From Helochares maculicollis (lineage: Eukaryota; Arthropoda; Insecta; Coleoptera; Hydrophilidae), in the NCBI GenBank assembly GCA_033557835.1, contig JAWQRO010000041.1, forward strand, positions 1 to 64,000: a stretch of 64,000 nt of DNA. The letters are read 5' to 3'. How positions within the stretch are numbered: the stretch's first letter is position 1; every line of letters begins with the position of its first letter. A program made the translations under genes and the position numbers. The notes beneath the pieces were generated by a model. It saw only the letters and a program-made list of their open reading frames with translations. It had not been told where the DNA came from and searched no databases. This document shows positions 10,320-23,706 of this stretch, piece after piece.

Positions 10320-13300
10320 GTTGTAGTTCTAATGCTATTTGTTAGTATGTGGCTGTTCCGTTATGACATTATCTTGATTTTATTAGATTTTGAATTACAA
10401 TTCGTTGTGAAAATTAATTGTTTCTTTATGTTAGAAACTCAGCAAGAAATTTTAATTCGATATAATGTTGCATAATGGAAGGCACTAAACATAAAAAACC
10501 ATTAACTAATTATCTGAATTTTTGTTGTGATTGGTGTCGCCAAGATAAAGAAAATAAATTTTATATATTTACAATTTTACCTAAATATCGCTGTTAATTT
10601 AATATTATTTCAGCTTAAAGCATACTAAATTCTTGATCGCAATAAAAACAATAAATTTCAACTTCACTAATGAGATGCACAGGAAGTTGACGCAAACAAG
10701 TTTTTAATATATTTAAATGACGATAATCTTGCGAGACTCGTCTTTCTTAAAGTGTAGAATATTTATTAAAATTCATAATTCACAACAAAAACATGAGCGT
10801 TACTCACGGTGCATCAGGCTCATTTGTCAATGCATGGTTTAAATTATTATGAAGATTTAGTTTTGATTGAGCATTTGGAATGCGCTTGTTGTCTTCACGA
10901 TCCTGAATTTTGTTCATCGTGTTTCTGCAATCTTTTTTAAAATCATTCCTTTAGATAAGAATCAATCTATAAAAAGCCTAAAGGATTTTATATTCGCTAC
11001 ACATTTAATAAGGCATTTTATAGATTAGAATTAATGTTATCTTGTTATCAAATACAACCATTATTTAAAAATATTCTGTATCATTTACGACTTTACAAAT
11101 TCTAAAGTAAATAATAAATTCTATGAGTAATTGTGAAACCGCTTTATAAATAGCCAAATTTAGCGCACAAAGCAACATTACCACGCAATGATAGTTAATG
11201 CCAAGCAGTCGTAAAATGCACACTTTTAAAAAATATATCATTATGTAAATATCGTAAAATGACCCGTATTACTTTAATGCACCTAGTCACCGTTAAGGGG
11301 GCAGCGTGGGTTGCGCTCCGGGGCGATATTAAATGGCCGGAAGATGTAAATCTAAACTACGTATATTAAAACAGAACTATTTAATGTAAGAGCAATAATC
11401 GTTGTATAAATAATGAGGCAGAAACATAAATAATTGCACCCCTTGAACGCTTATCGTGTCTCGGCTACGATCAACCCCTCACCAGGAACGCCCTAGGTGC
11501 CGTCCGTTTTGAACAACCGCAGCAGCCTATCGAGCTTCCTTGCACCTTCCTTCAAATTTCCGGGCGAAATGTTAATGGCCAATAACACCTACATGATAAT
11601 GGATAGATAGAAACAAGATTTAGTGCGGAAGTCCACGAACTATGCGAGATCACTTTGATAACATATTAATCAAATTTTAAGCAATATTGCTTCTAATTTT
11701 AAGAAAATGTAGATATATTTTGTATATTTAACAGATATCTAAGAAAAAAAATTATTTTATGTAAAAATTAATAAAAAAAATAGCTTACACGTTTTATGAA
11801 TGCTTAGAAACAGATATCTGAAAACAAATTCGACCAGAAACCATTAAATTGGTTCTCAGCTCAGCCTAGTGCCAATTTCAAAGATGAAATTAAGAAGATT
11901 TAATAATAAGAAGATTTAGACAGAAAATTAGCACGTAATTTAATATAAAGCAGTCACTTAGTGCACGCAGATTTATAGCAATTACGATTTTTACTTGCAT
12001 TTTCTAGTATTTTATAGTTCCAAATTTGCACATTTTTACTGCAATTGAAACTGAAATGTAGTTGAAAGAAAGAAGCGGACCTTTCATTGATTCATTTTCT
12101 ACATATTGTTGTGCAAAACTGCTTTTTTTGACACACTTACCAGCTAATTACACATCTATAGCTACTAAATAGCGTTTAAATCATAAAATTAACATCAAAC
12201 AAATAAAATACGCTATAAAAATAAAATAATTATAACATAAAATATATATATCGTAATATTGCTATTAAAATTATACATATTCTTGATTTGTTAACACCTG
12301 TTTGTATAAACAAATCCAAGAAGAGAGCACAGAATATTAATCAAAGCGCAGCAATTTTTCATTAGTTGGATATTTATCTTCTGTTGTATTATTTAGTTAC
12401 CGTAACTTTGTCATCGTTTTAATTTTCCATTTGATTTCACTAGTGTTAGGTAGCGTAAAGCTTTAAATTGCAGCTTATACTAAATGATGCTTAACATGTA
12501 GGTTTGGGGTTTTTAAAATAAAGTAAAATAAACTTTGTTCGTTTAATGACTGAGGTATAAATTTTGTCCAAAATGCAACATGAAACCCGTATAAATTTGC
12601 CTTTTATTTAATTAAAGCGAATACTGGAGAAAAATACAACCAATTTGTAGACACCCAACAAACAGTTGAAATTAACAGCGTAGTAAAATTGTGGGGTTAT
12701 CTTTGCAAATCCGGCTAGCGCACACAATACGAATTAAAGCCGAATAGTGGATACAGCATATGTGCCTCTAAAAAATAACATTTAAAAGAGTTTGAGGGAG
12801 AACGTTGGGCTACAAAAATAATTATTTTTGCATTCATTTCTGACGTTCCCATAACAATATAGAATTTCGTGACAAAAGAACGACACGAACGAGAAATAAA
12901 AACTCTTGGGAATGTTTCGCGTCCGTTGACTGAAATTTAATTCGTCGATTCGATCCTGTCGCTTCATTTTTGACCGCCACTTCGTTTCTTTTATTATAAT
13001 AAATTGTAATAACTGCTATAATTTTGTTCTTAAGTCTTAATTTTGTGTCTTGTCTTTAGCTGAAATTTTCATGCATAAACTGAAAGTCTAAAAAATCTAG
13101 GTACTCATTTTATTCCTCAAGTTCTGCTTTTTACCATTATATTGATGTAATGATGTACTTAGGGATTTTAAGCAGTCTACCTTACAGATACTTTTAACTG
13201 ACACGACAAAGGATGGCGTACTTCTATGAAGCTTGTTGCAAACAGAGCTGCAGTATTAATATTTAAAATTTCAGTATCAGATACGAGTTGAAAATGAGTA

Positions 13301-16300
13301 TTTTATGAAAAAGGCCGGCAACGTATCGCGAGCATTTGCACAAATATCATCCCTTTCGAGACCCTCTTCAGCACAACTCGACGATGACCGCGGTGGCGGC
13401 GACACAGCGCAGGGGGCCCAACATTTACATTAATGAGCTTTCAGCTGAAACACATTAAGACTGGACACTGGTCATTACCCATAATGCATTAGGATGCTCG
13501 TAACTCTGGCCTTGCACGACATCATATATTTTATATGCACGTGTACGGTATAAGTCAAATTTTCCATAGTATATTTTACACTGCTAGTGTATTAAAATAT
13601 TAGAAAAGTATAATTTGGTGGCACTTTTAGTTAGACCCTAAAATCGAATTCTTCGAAAAAAAATTGAATAGTGCAGTTTTTTGTGATTCATATTTTATTC
13701 TCTAGTTTCACCATAGTCAAGGAGAATAAATAGATTTTTAAAAATATATAATAAATACTATTTAATGCAGGTGTTCTCGAATCGTGGAAATAATTTTCAA
13801 ACTTGACTTATAACAACATCCTAAATTCTGTAAAAACAATGTTACATCTTTGTGGAAATTTATATTTAAATCATTTAATATGTCTGCTAAAATAACGCCT
13901 ACATAGAGTCATGCAATTAGCCCTCTCAAAATCTTTAATAAAACTTCAACACAGCTAGTAGTTTCTTACTCCTTCAATAATTTAGAAGATTTTATATTCA
14001 TTGCGTAAGCAAGGCAAGTCAAAATTATAACACGTACCGAGAGCTTAAACCCATAAATTTATTAAGTTTATTTTCCCAAAGTTCCTCTGCCGAACATCTA
14101 ACCTTTTTCATTAAAGATTTTATTACAAACTTTATCTTTACATCAATTTTTTACGACTAAATATTCCGTAGGGAGCTGCGTGCACTTTTATGAATGATAA
14201 GTTATGGCTTCCTGTAAAAGGGCAGTAAAATTCTGTACAAAAGTAAGATTATAAAAGCAAATTAAGGCCCATTAAATTCGGTAACTATGACTACTTGACG
14301 AAAACAAATAAATAAATATAGTCATTAAAAAAATATTATGGGAAGTCATTAAAATACCCTAACGAACCAATAATTCCCTCTTTAAAACCATATCGTGCTG
14401 CTCAATTCGATCAAATACGAAGTCTTAAAAATGTATCGTGCGGCACTACTAGTTCAAAACAAATGTCAACACAATAAAGTATGGTCTGCATTATAGTCTA
14501 AAACGATCTATAGATCGATGGACAAGTTTAGATTGGGATATATATTTAAATCTTTATCGGCTTAGCCTCAAAGCATTATCATAAGTTTCGAGGATATAAA
14601 GAATGCAGGCTCCACCTACATCATTGTATTCAAATTATCCAGACTAAACTAAAAAAAATGTTGCTTTTGTCAGTGCAGTGAATGTAATGCGAGTATCATG
14701 TTTGCATAAATTACGCCAAAAAACTAATTACTGAGTATGTAAATCCTTAAAGGATTAAAAACACAAAGCGCCTATTTGTCCACAGATTGTTTACTCAGCG
14801 CAGCGGGTCTTGTGGTAATTAATCAACATGCATTATGTCCACATTCACTTTGGTGCTGGCGCTGGTGTCGCTCTAGCAGCGCTGCTTGCTTGGTTCTGGC
14901 CTTTTGTTCCAAATTTTAACATTGTTTTCTGAAGTTTTGTGGTTGAACTGAGCTTTAGTAGTGTAGACTTGGTTAGTAAAAGAGCTTAGGTTAAATTGTA
15001 ATCTACCATAGGTTTTTAGTCCAGTTTGCTGTCTTTGGACTTTATCTAATTTAATCTACTAAAACCTTCTCTAAATTATTTCCCATTGCTTACTATTTTC
15101 TTGAAAAATAAGTAATAAGAATTCTATTCCACTAAATAGTAAACATTTCAAAATTTCTAAAGTTTGAAAAATGTTCGACTTTTAGAGTAAAAAATAATTT
15201 AAATTTCAAATTTTGACCTTGGGAAGGAATCCACGTTATCACAAGGTGTATTAAGCCTGGAGATTTAAGCGCGACCCCTGCCTCTAAAGACATTACCTCT
15301 ACGTTAAACCGAAATTTAAACTATTAATATTAGCATAAGAGTATCATATATTTTCACTTTCCACCAGTCTATCTAAACTTCATCTCGACATCAATCTGCG
15401 TCTCCCCTTCTCACAGGAGACGCGGAGCGAACGAGAGAGGGATGGAGGGAGGTAAGTGTTCTAAACTTTGCTCAAGTTAAAACCCTCGAAACTGATCAGC
15501 AAATAATTGAGTAGTAGGAAGAGAGTTAAACGAGCCAACAGATTAGAGTTGTTTGAGTAATGCAAAATTCAGGTGCTTTCCCGCTTCGCTCCGGCTCTTT
15601 GATGTAATATGAATGGAAGTAGGTTTGTTCAAGACACGACTCCACCGCATTGTGTGATTACGAAACGTTATTGTTTTCGAAATTGCTCATGCATGTGCAT
15701 AGGATTCTGCACTGGCCGATAATTAAATTCTCATTAGACCTTTGAGATTGGAAAACCAAGACACTCTGATCAAATGGCTGCTTCAGACAAACCACCCCTC
15801 TTCGAATTCCAATAATGAATTTTTGTTGAGACCCGTCGAGCTATTCCAATGGCGAATTAAAGGGCAAAGCGTCTGATTTTTACGCAAATAAAAGCGATAA
15901 TTTGAAATATATTTTAGGTTAAGTTTTAAACCAGTCAATTTTTATATTGTGCCGTAAGCGCTTTTTGAAAAAACAACCTGTAAACGTATTAGTTAATGAA
16001 AATACGATTTTTCTTAACCATATAACCAAACTTCCAAATGTTGCGGCTATCGTGGGTTCCCCACGGTTTATTGTTAATTAGTTAATTTAATAAAAACATT
16101 AATTAAGGTATGTGCACAGCAAAAGAGATCTCAGCCAGGAACACAGCGGTAGCGGAATTTGGGAGCAGAGCTCATTGGGTTTTTTCTGCGAAATTTTAGT
16201 TCATCATACGTATGAGCGGATCAAGTTTTCGCTGATAAAGTTAGGACTGAGCGGGTCTTTAGGGTTGATAGGAGGTAATGACGTTAATTATATTAGCTAC

Positions 16301-17571
16301 AGAAACGTGTAATTGGTAACTCTACACTTGGTATCCATCCATCCCCGAGGTCGAGGAAGACGTGAGCAAAAAACTAATGCACCGCATTTAATATAATGCG
16401 CCCTAACAGAATAAACACGGCTACAGCATGAATGCATCTAATTTATATAAGAATATAAAGGAACTTTATTAAATTGGAAAACGATATTACATTACCTATG
16501 TCTGTACCTTGCTACATTTTTAAATTTCACCGTATAACGTTACTTACTATCGCGAGGCTTGTCTGGACTAAATTATTAGATTTACTTCGTTCAAGTGGAA
16601 GCGCATTATTATTAAATACTCCAAACAAGAAAAATATACAAGTTGAAGTTTGTATTTCGTGTACACTTGCAAATTTTATCTTCTTTAAAACAATTATTAA
16701 GTGTAAAATACCTTTTCATTACCTTCTACTAATATATAGAAGATGTCTAACGCAAAATTTCATTGAATAGAAAACAGCGTTTAGATTGTAACTGTTTTTA
16801 TTGAATCATAATGTCCATAGGATAGGGTTATTTATGGAATAACAGGCAAATAGCCTCCTTGGTTTTGCTCGCACATACGCATTTTTTGTTCAATTTTCCC
16901 ATGACCATTTTGCATACACGTGGCTAAAGTTCTTTGATGCAGCATTTAATTTTCTTTTGTTATGCAAGGGTCATCGTGAATTTGTTGACGTAGGCCTTTA
17001 AAATCATCAATATCATTCAATGTTGGCAGAAAGAGCTGTGTTATGATGTGGGGATATCGAGCTCTGTTTTTCCGTACAAATATTTTTAACGAAAATGAAT
17101 ACACTTGATATTTTTTATATTACTCTGATAATTGTATGATGATTAATGATTGTTTTAAAAGTCTTAGAATCAATTTTGATCACTTCTAATTTGCAAGGAT
17201 AAATGAAGTAGAAACGAAATTTAAAACCATTTAAACGAGATACTGGTGTTAATTTCCATATGTCTTACAAAGTAAACCACGAACGGCCAATTACGCGGAT
17301 ACTTAATGAATCTATTGATCTATATTTCATATCCCTAATAGATAAGGGAGAGCACTGATGACTTATTTGTAATACTGCTAAGCTTTACCTTGAAATTGAT
17401 AATTATAGAAACAAAACGGAAAATTAGAACATTGTTCGCGTGCAAAAAGTGAGAAGTAAACGAAAAAAAGTGAAAACAAGAAAAACCTAAAGAGCCACAA
17501 AAATTATAATTATAACTTTTGAGATACTTGTACAAAAATTAGTATGCTCAATTCTATTGGATACAGGCATA
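10320..17571. other. proximal intron, no gene recognised
   Basis: AT-rich intronic DNA. A few GC-richer, high-complexity blocks stand out: about 11440-11600, 13370-13510 (with TTAATGAG and ATAATGCATTAGG, ATTA-type homeodomain-like cores) and 14765-14890. They may be regulatory modules, but no conservation data are available here. A candidate 35-nt exon at 15417-15451 is listed separately. Confidence 0.4.
15396..15451 (+). other. candidate cryptic 35-nt exon with hairpin-embedded acceptor
   Basis: A pyrimidine-rich acceptor (TCTCCCCTTCTCACAG, AG at 15415-15416) is followed by 35 nt of almost pure purine/GC sequence rich in GGA and GAG, as in exonic splicing enhancers. A perfect donor GTAAGT follows at 15452. 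Positions 15396-15405 and 15416-15425 can form a 10-bp stem (one G-U pair) whose 10-nt loop holds the pyrimidine tract. Inclusion between exons A and B would shift the frame and bring a stop soon into exon B, so it would act as a poison exon. Chance occurrence cannot be excluded. Confidence 0.25.
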
Positions 17572-17756
17572 CAGGGTGTTGCAAAATTATTTTCCAATAC
17601 TCAACCCACATGTCAGTACCGCCGATGTGGCCACGACCTTGTATTTTCCAAGTATAAATAAAAATGTTGAAAATTTGGCTAATTTGAGACTCCTGGCATA
17701 ATTGAGATTATGCCGACAAACCATGCTAGCTTAAAGAATAATTTGCAGACACAACG

Positions 17757-18262
17757 GCACCGTTATTGCTTTCAAAATTTCGCATCACAATCAAACACGT
17801 CGTTAGATCCATCAAAACCTCGAGATTAAATGTTTTCGTGAACGCAAAACCGTCCTTATCAAAGAGAAACAGAAAAAGAACATAAACAACAATTAAAGTC
17901 AAACTTTATAGCTTCGCGTTTTCTCGAAACATTTAAAACAGAACGTGACCTCGAAAAAAGATCGCCGCAAGAAGGACGATTACATCATACATCGCAAACT
18001 AACGTCATCTTTATCTCTATAAAATATCGGCATCACAATAAAAACAAAGCGTTAGATCCGTCATAATGACGAGATAAAATTATTTCGCGAACACGAAACC
18101 TTCCTAATAACATAGAAAACAGAACATAAACAACCATTTAAGTAAAATTTTATTCGAGCGCGTTGTTTTTTGAACTGGATATCGAACGTGACCTCGAAAG
18201 AATATGGCTTTATATTACCGTCGCAACAAGGATGGTTACATCATATATAATAACTTACTTGT
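17757..18262. repeat. diverged tandem dimer, period about 247 bp
   Basis: Unit 1 is about 17757-18003 and unit 2 about 18004-18262. Blocks shared in the same order include GCATCACAAT (17782 and 18030), CGTTAGATCC, ACATAAACAAC, GAACGTGACCTCGAAA and GGTTACATCAT / CGATTACATCAT. The units differ at many positions, so the duplication is old. The sequence just after unit 2 resembles the start of a third unit. It lies inside the TA-flanked repeat. Confidence 0.75.
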
Positions 18263-18337
18263 CGACATTCTTTTTCGTTAAAATTCGATGGCTACTTAAA
18301 TACTGCGCAATAAAGTCAATTTGTATCACAATTAATA

Positions 18338-19623
18338 CAGGGTGGGCACTCGATGTGTAGCGTATTCAAAAGGCTATAAATTCGGTTTAAAAAAGTATTT
18401 TTATTTATTTTGAAGTACAGAATGTGTGAAATTAATCAACAATTCAGAATCAATCTATTTAGTTTCGATATGACCACCTTTTGCCTTGACTATGGCTTTG
18501 AGACGGTCAAAAAACGAATCGCAAGCTGCCCGAATGTGATTTGCCGGTATTTTGTCCCACTCACGGACAATGGCTTTCTTCAGCGTCTCGAGGCTGGTGT
18601 ATTTTTTAACTCGGATATTGCTCTCCAAAATAGCCCATAGAAAATAATCTATTGGATTCGAGTCTGGTCAATTCGAGAGCCATTGTATGGTCGAAATAAA
18701 GTTCGGAACATTGTTTTTCAGCCATTCTTGGTTTACTCGTGCTTTGTGAGACGGTGCCGAGTCTTGTTGAAACGTCCATGGTCTGTTTCCGAAATGTTTG
18801 TCTGCCCAAGGCTTCAAAGCAGCCTCCAGAACGTTTTCCCGATAATACTTTGATGTCAGGCTCAATAAAAACGATTGGAGAACGCCCATTCTCGGGTACA
18901 GCGGCCTAACCCATTATTTGCGGCGGGTGCTGCTTTCTGGTGACCAACCGATGACTCAAATTCTTGGACGAACTTTCGGTCAAGTAAATCCTATCGTTTT
19001 GAGAGTTTACAAATTGCTCAATGGGGAAATTTTTCTCGTCAGAAAACACGATGTTCGGTAATTGACCGCTTTCGGCCAAGCAAAGCAAGTCCTTCGCTCT
19101 CTCAAGTCTAACTTGTTGCTACTTTGGTGTAAGATCATGCGCCTTTTGGAACTTTCAAGGCATTTTTCAATATGCGTCGGATGCTGCGATTGGATATTTT
19201 CTGTTCTTTAGTCATTTGATTGGCACTTCGTCGTAGATTTCGCTCAAGTCGCTTCTTCACTTTTCGAACCATCTCAGATGACGTTGCACTTTTTTGATGA
19301 CCACCTCCATGGCGTTTTGCGATGCTACCAGTGTCATTATAACGAGTTATGGTGCGATAAATAAATATTTAATTCACTTCGAGGTGTTTGAGATCACGAA
19401 CAATCGCTGCTTGTGATTTTCCAGCTAAATATAAAGCAATCACACTCTTACGTTTGAATTCCATCGCTTATAACTTTTTTTGCGTTCACTTTTGGAAAAA
19501 TACTTTTGCACGCTTGTAAAAAATACTCAGAACTGGCATATAGCAAATTTATAAAAAACTGCTGCCTTTGTGACAGCTGCGCAAAAGGTTAAAAATTAGT
19601 AACATTTCGACTGACCAACCCTA
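18338..19623 (-). mobile_element. maT-type (DD37D) Tc1/mariner element
   Basis: A 1286-bp element flanked by TA on both sides (18336-18337 and 19624-19625). The imperfect terminal inverted repeats start CAGGGTGGGCACTCGA on the left and, as reverse complement, TAGGGTTGGTCAGTCGA on the right. Its length and the DD37D transposase remnant fit the maT group. It is inserted in the TA-flanked repeat, so it is younger than that repeat. Confidence 0.85.
18455..19464 (-). pseudogene. maT transposase pseudogene (DD37D)
   Basis: The frame would start at ATG 19464 (MEFKRKSVIALYLAGKSQAA) with a helix-turn-helix N-terminus and end KGGHIETK with TAG at 18455-18457, about 336 codons, which is normal for the family. 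The first catalytic Asp is in VFSDEKNF. The second is in FQQDSAPSH and the third in NPIDYFLW, with 37 residues between, which defines maT (DD37D) rather than mariner (DD34D) or Tc1 (DD34E). It is inactive: there is an in-frame stop at about codon 32 (EVN-stop), frame breaks in the middle, and a stop (TGA, 18668-18670) seven codons before the third Asp. Confidence 0.88.
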
Positions 19624-22600
19624 TAGTACAAATTCATATTATTGCGACAAAAGACTAATCCAACAGTCTCCTGTTATCGATAACATGCAGGGCTTCTCTT
19701 GCGTCTGTGGTTGTAAATTTTTTTGCGCTTTACGGTTTTTGATAAGCATCCGCTCTCATTTTTATCACCTTGTTTACGATAAAATGATGGTTTTTCTTGT
19801 TTCGTGCTTAGTAAGTTTAGAAGATTTGCCTCTTAGTAAATATGCCCTTCTTTGAATAAGGCATTAAGAAAAGTTTTGCTAATTTACGTAATAGTAAACA
19901 ATGTATTTAAAGCAAATTGAAATCAATGCAATCCGATCAAAAACGTGTCGCTTGTTTTTTCTCACCGGTTAAAATTTATTGGGCCGTTTTTCGCTCATCT
20001 TTATTTATTTTTGACAAGAGTTTTTTTGTTATTATTTCGTCAGTTTCGAGTCCAGATGCTTTAAACGTAAATAAGAAGGTGATTCGTTTGCCGTCGTTCG
20101 ACCGACGTCATAGGGAATTCCAACAGTGGTTCTTAACATGTACATGTAATTAATATCTCGGTTACTAATTAGGCCCCTAAAGTGCAAACAACAACCTATC
20201 GCTTATTATGTCTTATATCTACCACTCATTTAAGTTTTGTAACTTAATTTTGAAACATCCTGTATATCAACAAATTTATTTGAAGTGAGGGTAACATCTT
20301 GCTATGATGAAATATGATTTACTATAAATTCTAAAATATTTTTAATATAAACTGAGAGGGACTTTTTCCGATTACAATCGCTTACAGCGTCATGTATTTC
20401 AAATTTTATACTGAAAAACATCTTTTTCTGCCAATTGCATCCAATTTCAATTAATCGGATGTAATAAACATACATTCCCTTTTAAAATTGTGTAGCGTTC
20501 CCGGAAATTTTGTTATCCATCACAACATGCAGAAACATCCATAATAGGCCAGTTTGCAGCTGTATTGAGAATATCCATCAATTAAACATGTTATTGCCTG
20601 CACCACACGTACGTGGTCTGTTCTCCCTTAGGCATTAGGCGTTTCACCGTTACTGTCACTGACAGTTAGAAACTTTGGAGTATGCGAGGCCTTTGGGAAT
20701 GAATATTACTCCGTTTACTGGGCTTTGTTCCGCTATTACTTCATTCATTCTGCATTAGATATATCTTTGCTGATGTTTTATACAATCGCTTACTAAGTTC
20801 TCAAACAACAACGAAATGTGAATTTGAAAACTGGCAGTATTTATACACAACTTATTATAAATGTCGTAATATAAACATTTTTAGCCTATTTTGAAAATTG
20901 AAAAAAGAGCTAGAATTTAAAAAGCCACTTGAATATTGTAGAAATATAAATAGTATTGTGTTTAAACAAAGACATGATACACTTTCTTAAAAATCTGGAG
21001 TGTCTCAATTTTCATAACTAAGATATGCTTCAATGCCTAAATCACATTAATATGTTCATTAGGAATATTCTAGTCTTTTTCAGTACATTTATAAACGCAA
21101 TATTTTTAACTTAACTTTATGTAATGTGCAATACCTTGTATTTAAATATATATTTGTGTGTGTGTGTCCAGGATTAACTTAATCGAATCCACCTCTCGTG
21201 AGAGAAGTGTGTGGCTTCGCACCGTTCTATGACCTTAGAGTCGCCTTTATGACATAAAAGTAAGCACATCCAAAGAACTAATGCGGTCCAGCGAACTAAT
21301 TTCTCTTCCAATCAAAATCAGCGTTCATAAAAAAATCAGGATGATCAGGATACATACAAGTCGTAGATGTAAGCAAATAAAAGAAGGTTATATTGTTCCT
21401 TTCATAACGATTCGAGCTATAAAATCAATTTCATCTAATCTCCTCTTCTGCCGATGCTAAAATTAAAGTAAAACAAGTGATGAGCAAAGAACTAATACAT
21501 AAACATATCCGAGCTCACTTACAGTCAAAACTGGATCAACAGTAAGTTGAATCTGGTCCCAAATAGAAACTTTCAGAGCCCGTGTTTTTTTACAGCGGCC
21601 ACAACAAAGTTGAAGATAAAACAAGTTATAGTGGAGGAAAGGATTTTCAAGCACATCGGATTTTTTTAATTGCCGAAATCAGAATGCGAATAAGATTTCT
21701 GAGCTCTGATAAAAGCTTCAAAGGCATCTTATTTTTCTCTTCATCGGCTGACGCTAAAATGAAAATACAACAAGTGATGAGCGAGGAAGCACTTCCAACC
21801 TCTACGAAATGAGACTAATGCTATGTCATAGTCGCAGATGAATATTTCAAAACCACGTGATCTCTTCAGCAGCCGAAGCGGACCGAGGCAGATCCAATCT
21901 CTTCAACCTCCGAAAGTAGGCTTCGAATAACATGTTATCCATTATGGAATTTTCAAGGACATCTCATTTATACGTCACTTGCGTCAGGCCGAGAATAAAC
22001 CAAATTTTTAGGCTTCTGTTTAAAGAAATTGACTTTAACAAACAGCATCGAATAATGTGAAACACAGAAACACGCAGCTGAAGAGACGTTTTCAATTTAG
22101 ATTTTAAAATTTCGGAAGTCATCGAAAGCAAGTTTCCACATCATATTAATGTCTGATAGAAAAAATCACCGCCCGGTACTTTTTTGTTAAAAATTAAGTA
22201 TGAAATAGGCAAGTTATTCAAATATTAGACTTAATACAATTAGAGAAAACGCTAGAACTCTTTACGTTCCATGTTAATTTGGGAGAGCACTTGCCGCAAA
22301 CTTCATAAATATTGGAAAAAATGCACTTAATTGAGATATTATAGACGCTTATAGTCTAAAAACAATTGAGTTGCTAATAATTTTAGTGAAGGCTAGAGCT
22401 TCTCAAAGCGTAAGAAATTTGTGCAACTGTATTTTACCTCCCTTCCAATCCTTATTGAGCTATATTTCTACCAAGGCTATGGGATAATTAGCCGCGGAAC
22501 CGGCTAAGCAATTTGCAGAAGAATAATATGCAAATTGTAGATTAATACAAAAATTAATGCATATTATATGTTAATATTCATTTAAGTTAGGATATCACTA

Positions 22601-22909
22601 ATTCTTTCAGTTGTCTTTCGAAACTAAACAAATCGAAGCCTAATTAAAGCTGATATGTTTGTTGCTTGCTGTGAATTTCCATCAGGATATTTGTCCTGAA
22701 TCTAAAGAACAAAGACCCCAATCGACGTACGTCACATTTTCGCAACCAAATTTTGTTTTCAAATCCAATATTTTTTATAGTAATATAATTTTATTGGAAC
22801 GCATAAATTTTTTTGTGTTGTAAATCAATGTAACATGATAATTTATTTTATTTTGATCAGAAGCAAAACTTGGATTTAAAATCAAATGCAGTTGAAACAA
22901 AGTAAAAAA

Positions 22910-23165
22910 CCGCCGGCCGGATACTAACACCTAACTTTGACCCTTGAAGTTTTTCATGATCCCAATATCTTCACTTCGTGTAATAGTAGGGGAATGAAAA
23001 ATGCGGACCCCCCTTCCCTCCAGACATACAGACAACATGCCAAAAATGGTCAAAATGGGTTCAGGGGTACTTAAAACATGGATATTCATCAAAATGTCGA
23101 GGTAGAATTTTTTCATGGTCCCAATGTAGAAAACATGGTGCATGATGTGTTCATGTGCAATGAAA
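22910..23165. repeat. probable interspersed repeat remnant
   Basis: The block has high complexity, unlike its flanks, with a C-rich stretch (GGACCCCCCTTCCCTCC) and two related motifs, TTTTTCATGATCCCAAT at about 22951 and TTTTTTCATGGTCCCAAT at about 23109. It resembles the untranslated part of an insect transposable element. No second copy exists in this window, so the identity is tentative. Confidence 0.3.
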
Positions 23166-23397
23166 TAAAAAAATTATGCTTATGAAAATATTTATGCTGG
23201 ACGTAGCAAGCAAACATCTTTATTTAATTCGTCAAATAAATGCAAAGAGCTGGTGAGATGATGCGTAACTTACTTCATAAGCAGAAAAATAATGTCATAG
23301 GCAAATCGCTGGATCATTTGACTAATATTTTCGGATTATAATTTATTTAATCACGCATACTGCGAATAATCTCACTAAAACAATAAAATTCTGGAAT

Positions 23398-23706
23398 TCA
23401 AAAGATCTCAGAATCTATTTGCTTTTTTAGCAGCTTACCGCTTATGTCCCTCGAAATTTGTAGCCGATAAGTCAGTAACACAATTGTATTTGGAGGGATA
23501 AAGTAAAGTTGGTTGACTGGGTGGAATTTCGTATCGGTCCGAACGGGCTTAACAAAGTTGTCAAACTTGGAAGGGTCCCTAGTATATAGCAGTAGTTCCT
23601 CAGGCGAAGTTTCTTTTGTGTAAATATAAAGAGCTGTTGAATTAGAAGCGATCTGCGGTTGAACCAGCATAACAGGAGCGTAAGGCGCGGCACGAATCCA
23701 ATGCAA
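23398..23706 (-). pseudogene. unidentified coding-like fragment, about 100 codons
   Basis: An open minus-strand frame of about 102 codons ends at TGA 23398. Its composition is very protein-like, for example YIYTKETSPEELLLYTRDPS and NQLYFIPPNTIVLLTYRLQI, with balanced codon use in an AT-rich intron. The frame has no ATG: a stop (TAA) immediately precedes its first TTG codon. Another frame of the same strand (23707-23860) is also coding-like (for example VVVKGPLSVAPGTRVMRVNE), which suggests a frameshifted pseudogene continuing upstream. Stops appear further up, towards 23960. I do not recognise the family. It could be a decayed nested gene, a retrocopy or part of a mobile element. Confidence 0.35.

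Larger units (their letters stand above)
17572..20262. mobile_element. TA-flanked repeat element, copy 2, split by a maT insertion
   Basis: The left end CAGGGTGTTGCAAAATTA and the reverse complement of the right end CAGGATGTTTCAAAATTA match at 16 of 18 bases. Both ends are flanked by TA (17570-17571 and 20263-20264), as expected of a TA-targeting DNA element. Without the nested insertion (18338-19623) it would be about 1.4 kb. The part right of the insertion is homologous to bases 66-705 of the window, and the left part holds a diverged tandem dimer. No transposase was recognised, so it may be non-autonomous. Confidence 0.65.

Noticed and set aside
16474..16770. A 98-codon plus-strand frame.
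   Set aside because: It starts with TTG, has AT-driven composition and no recognisable motif.
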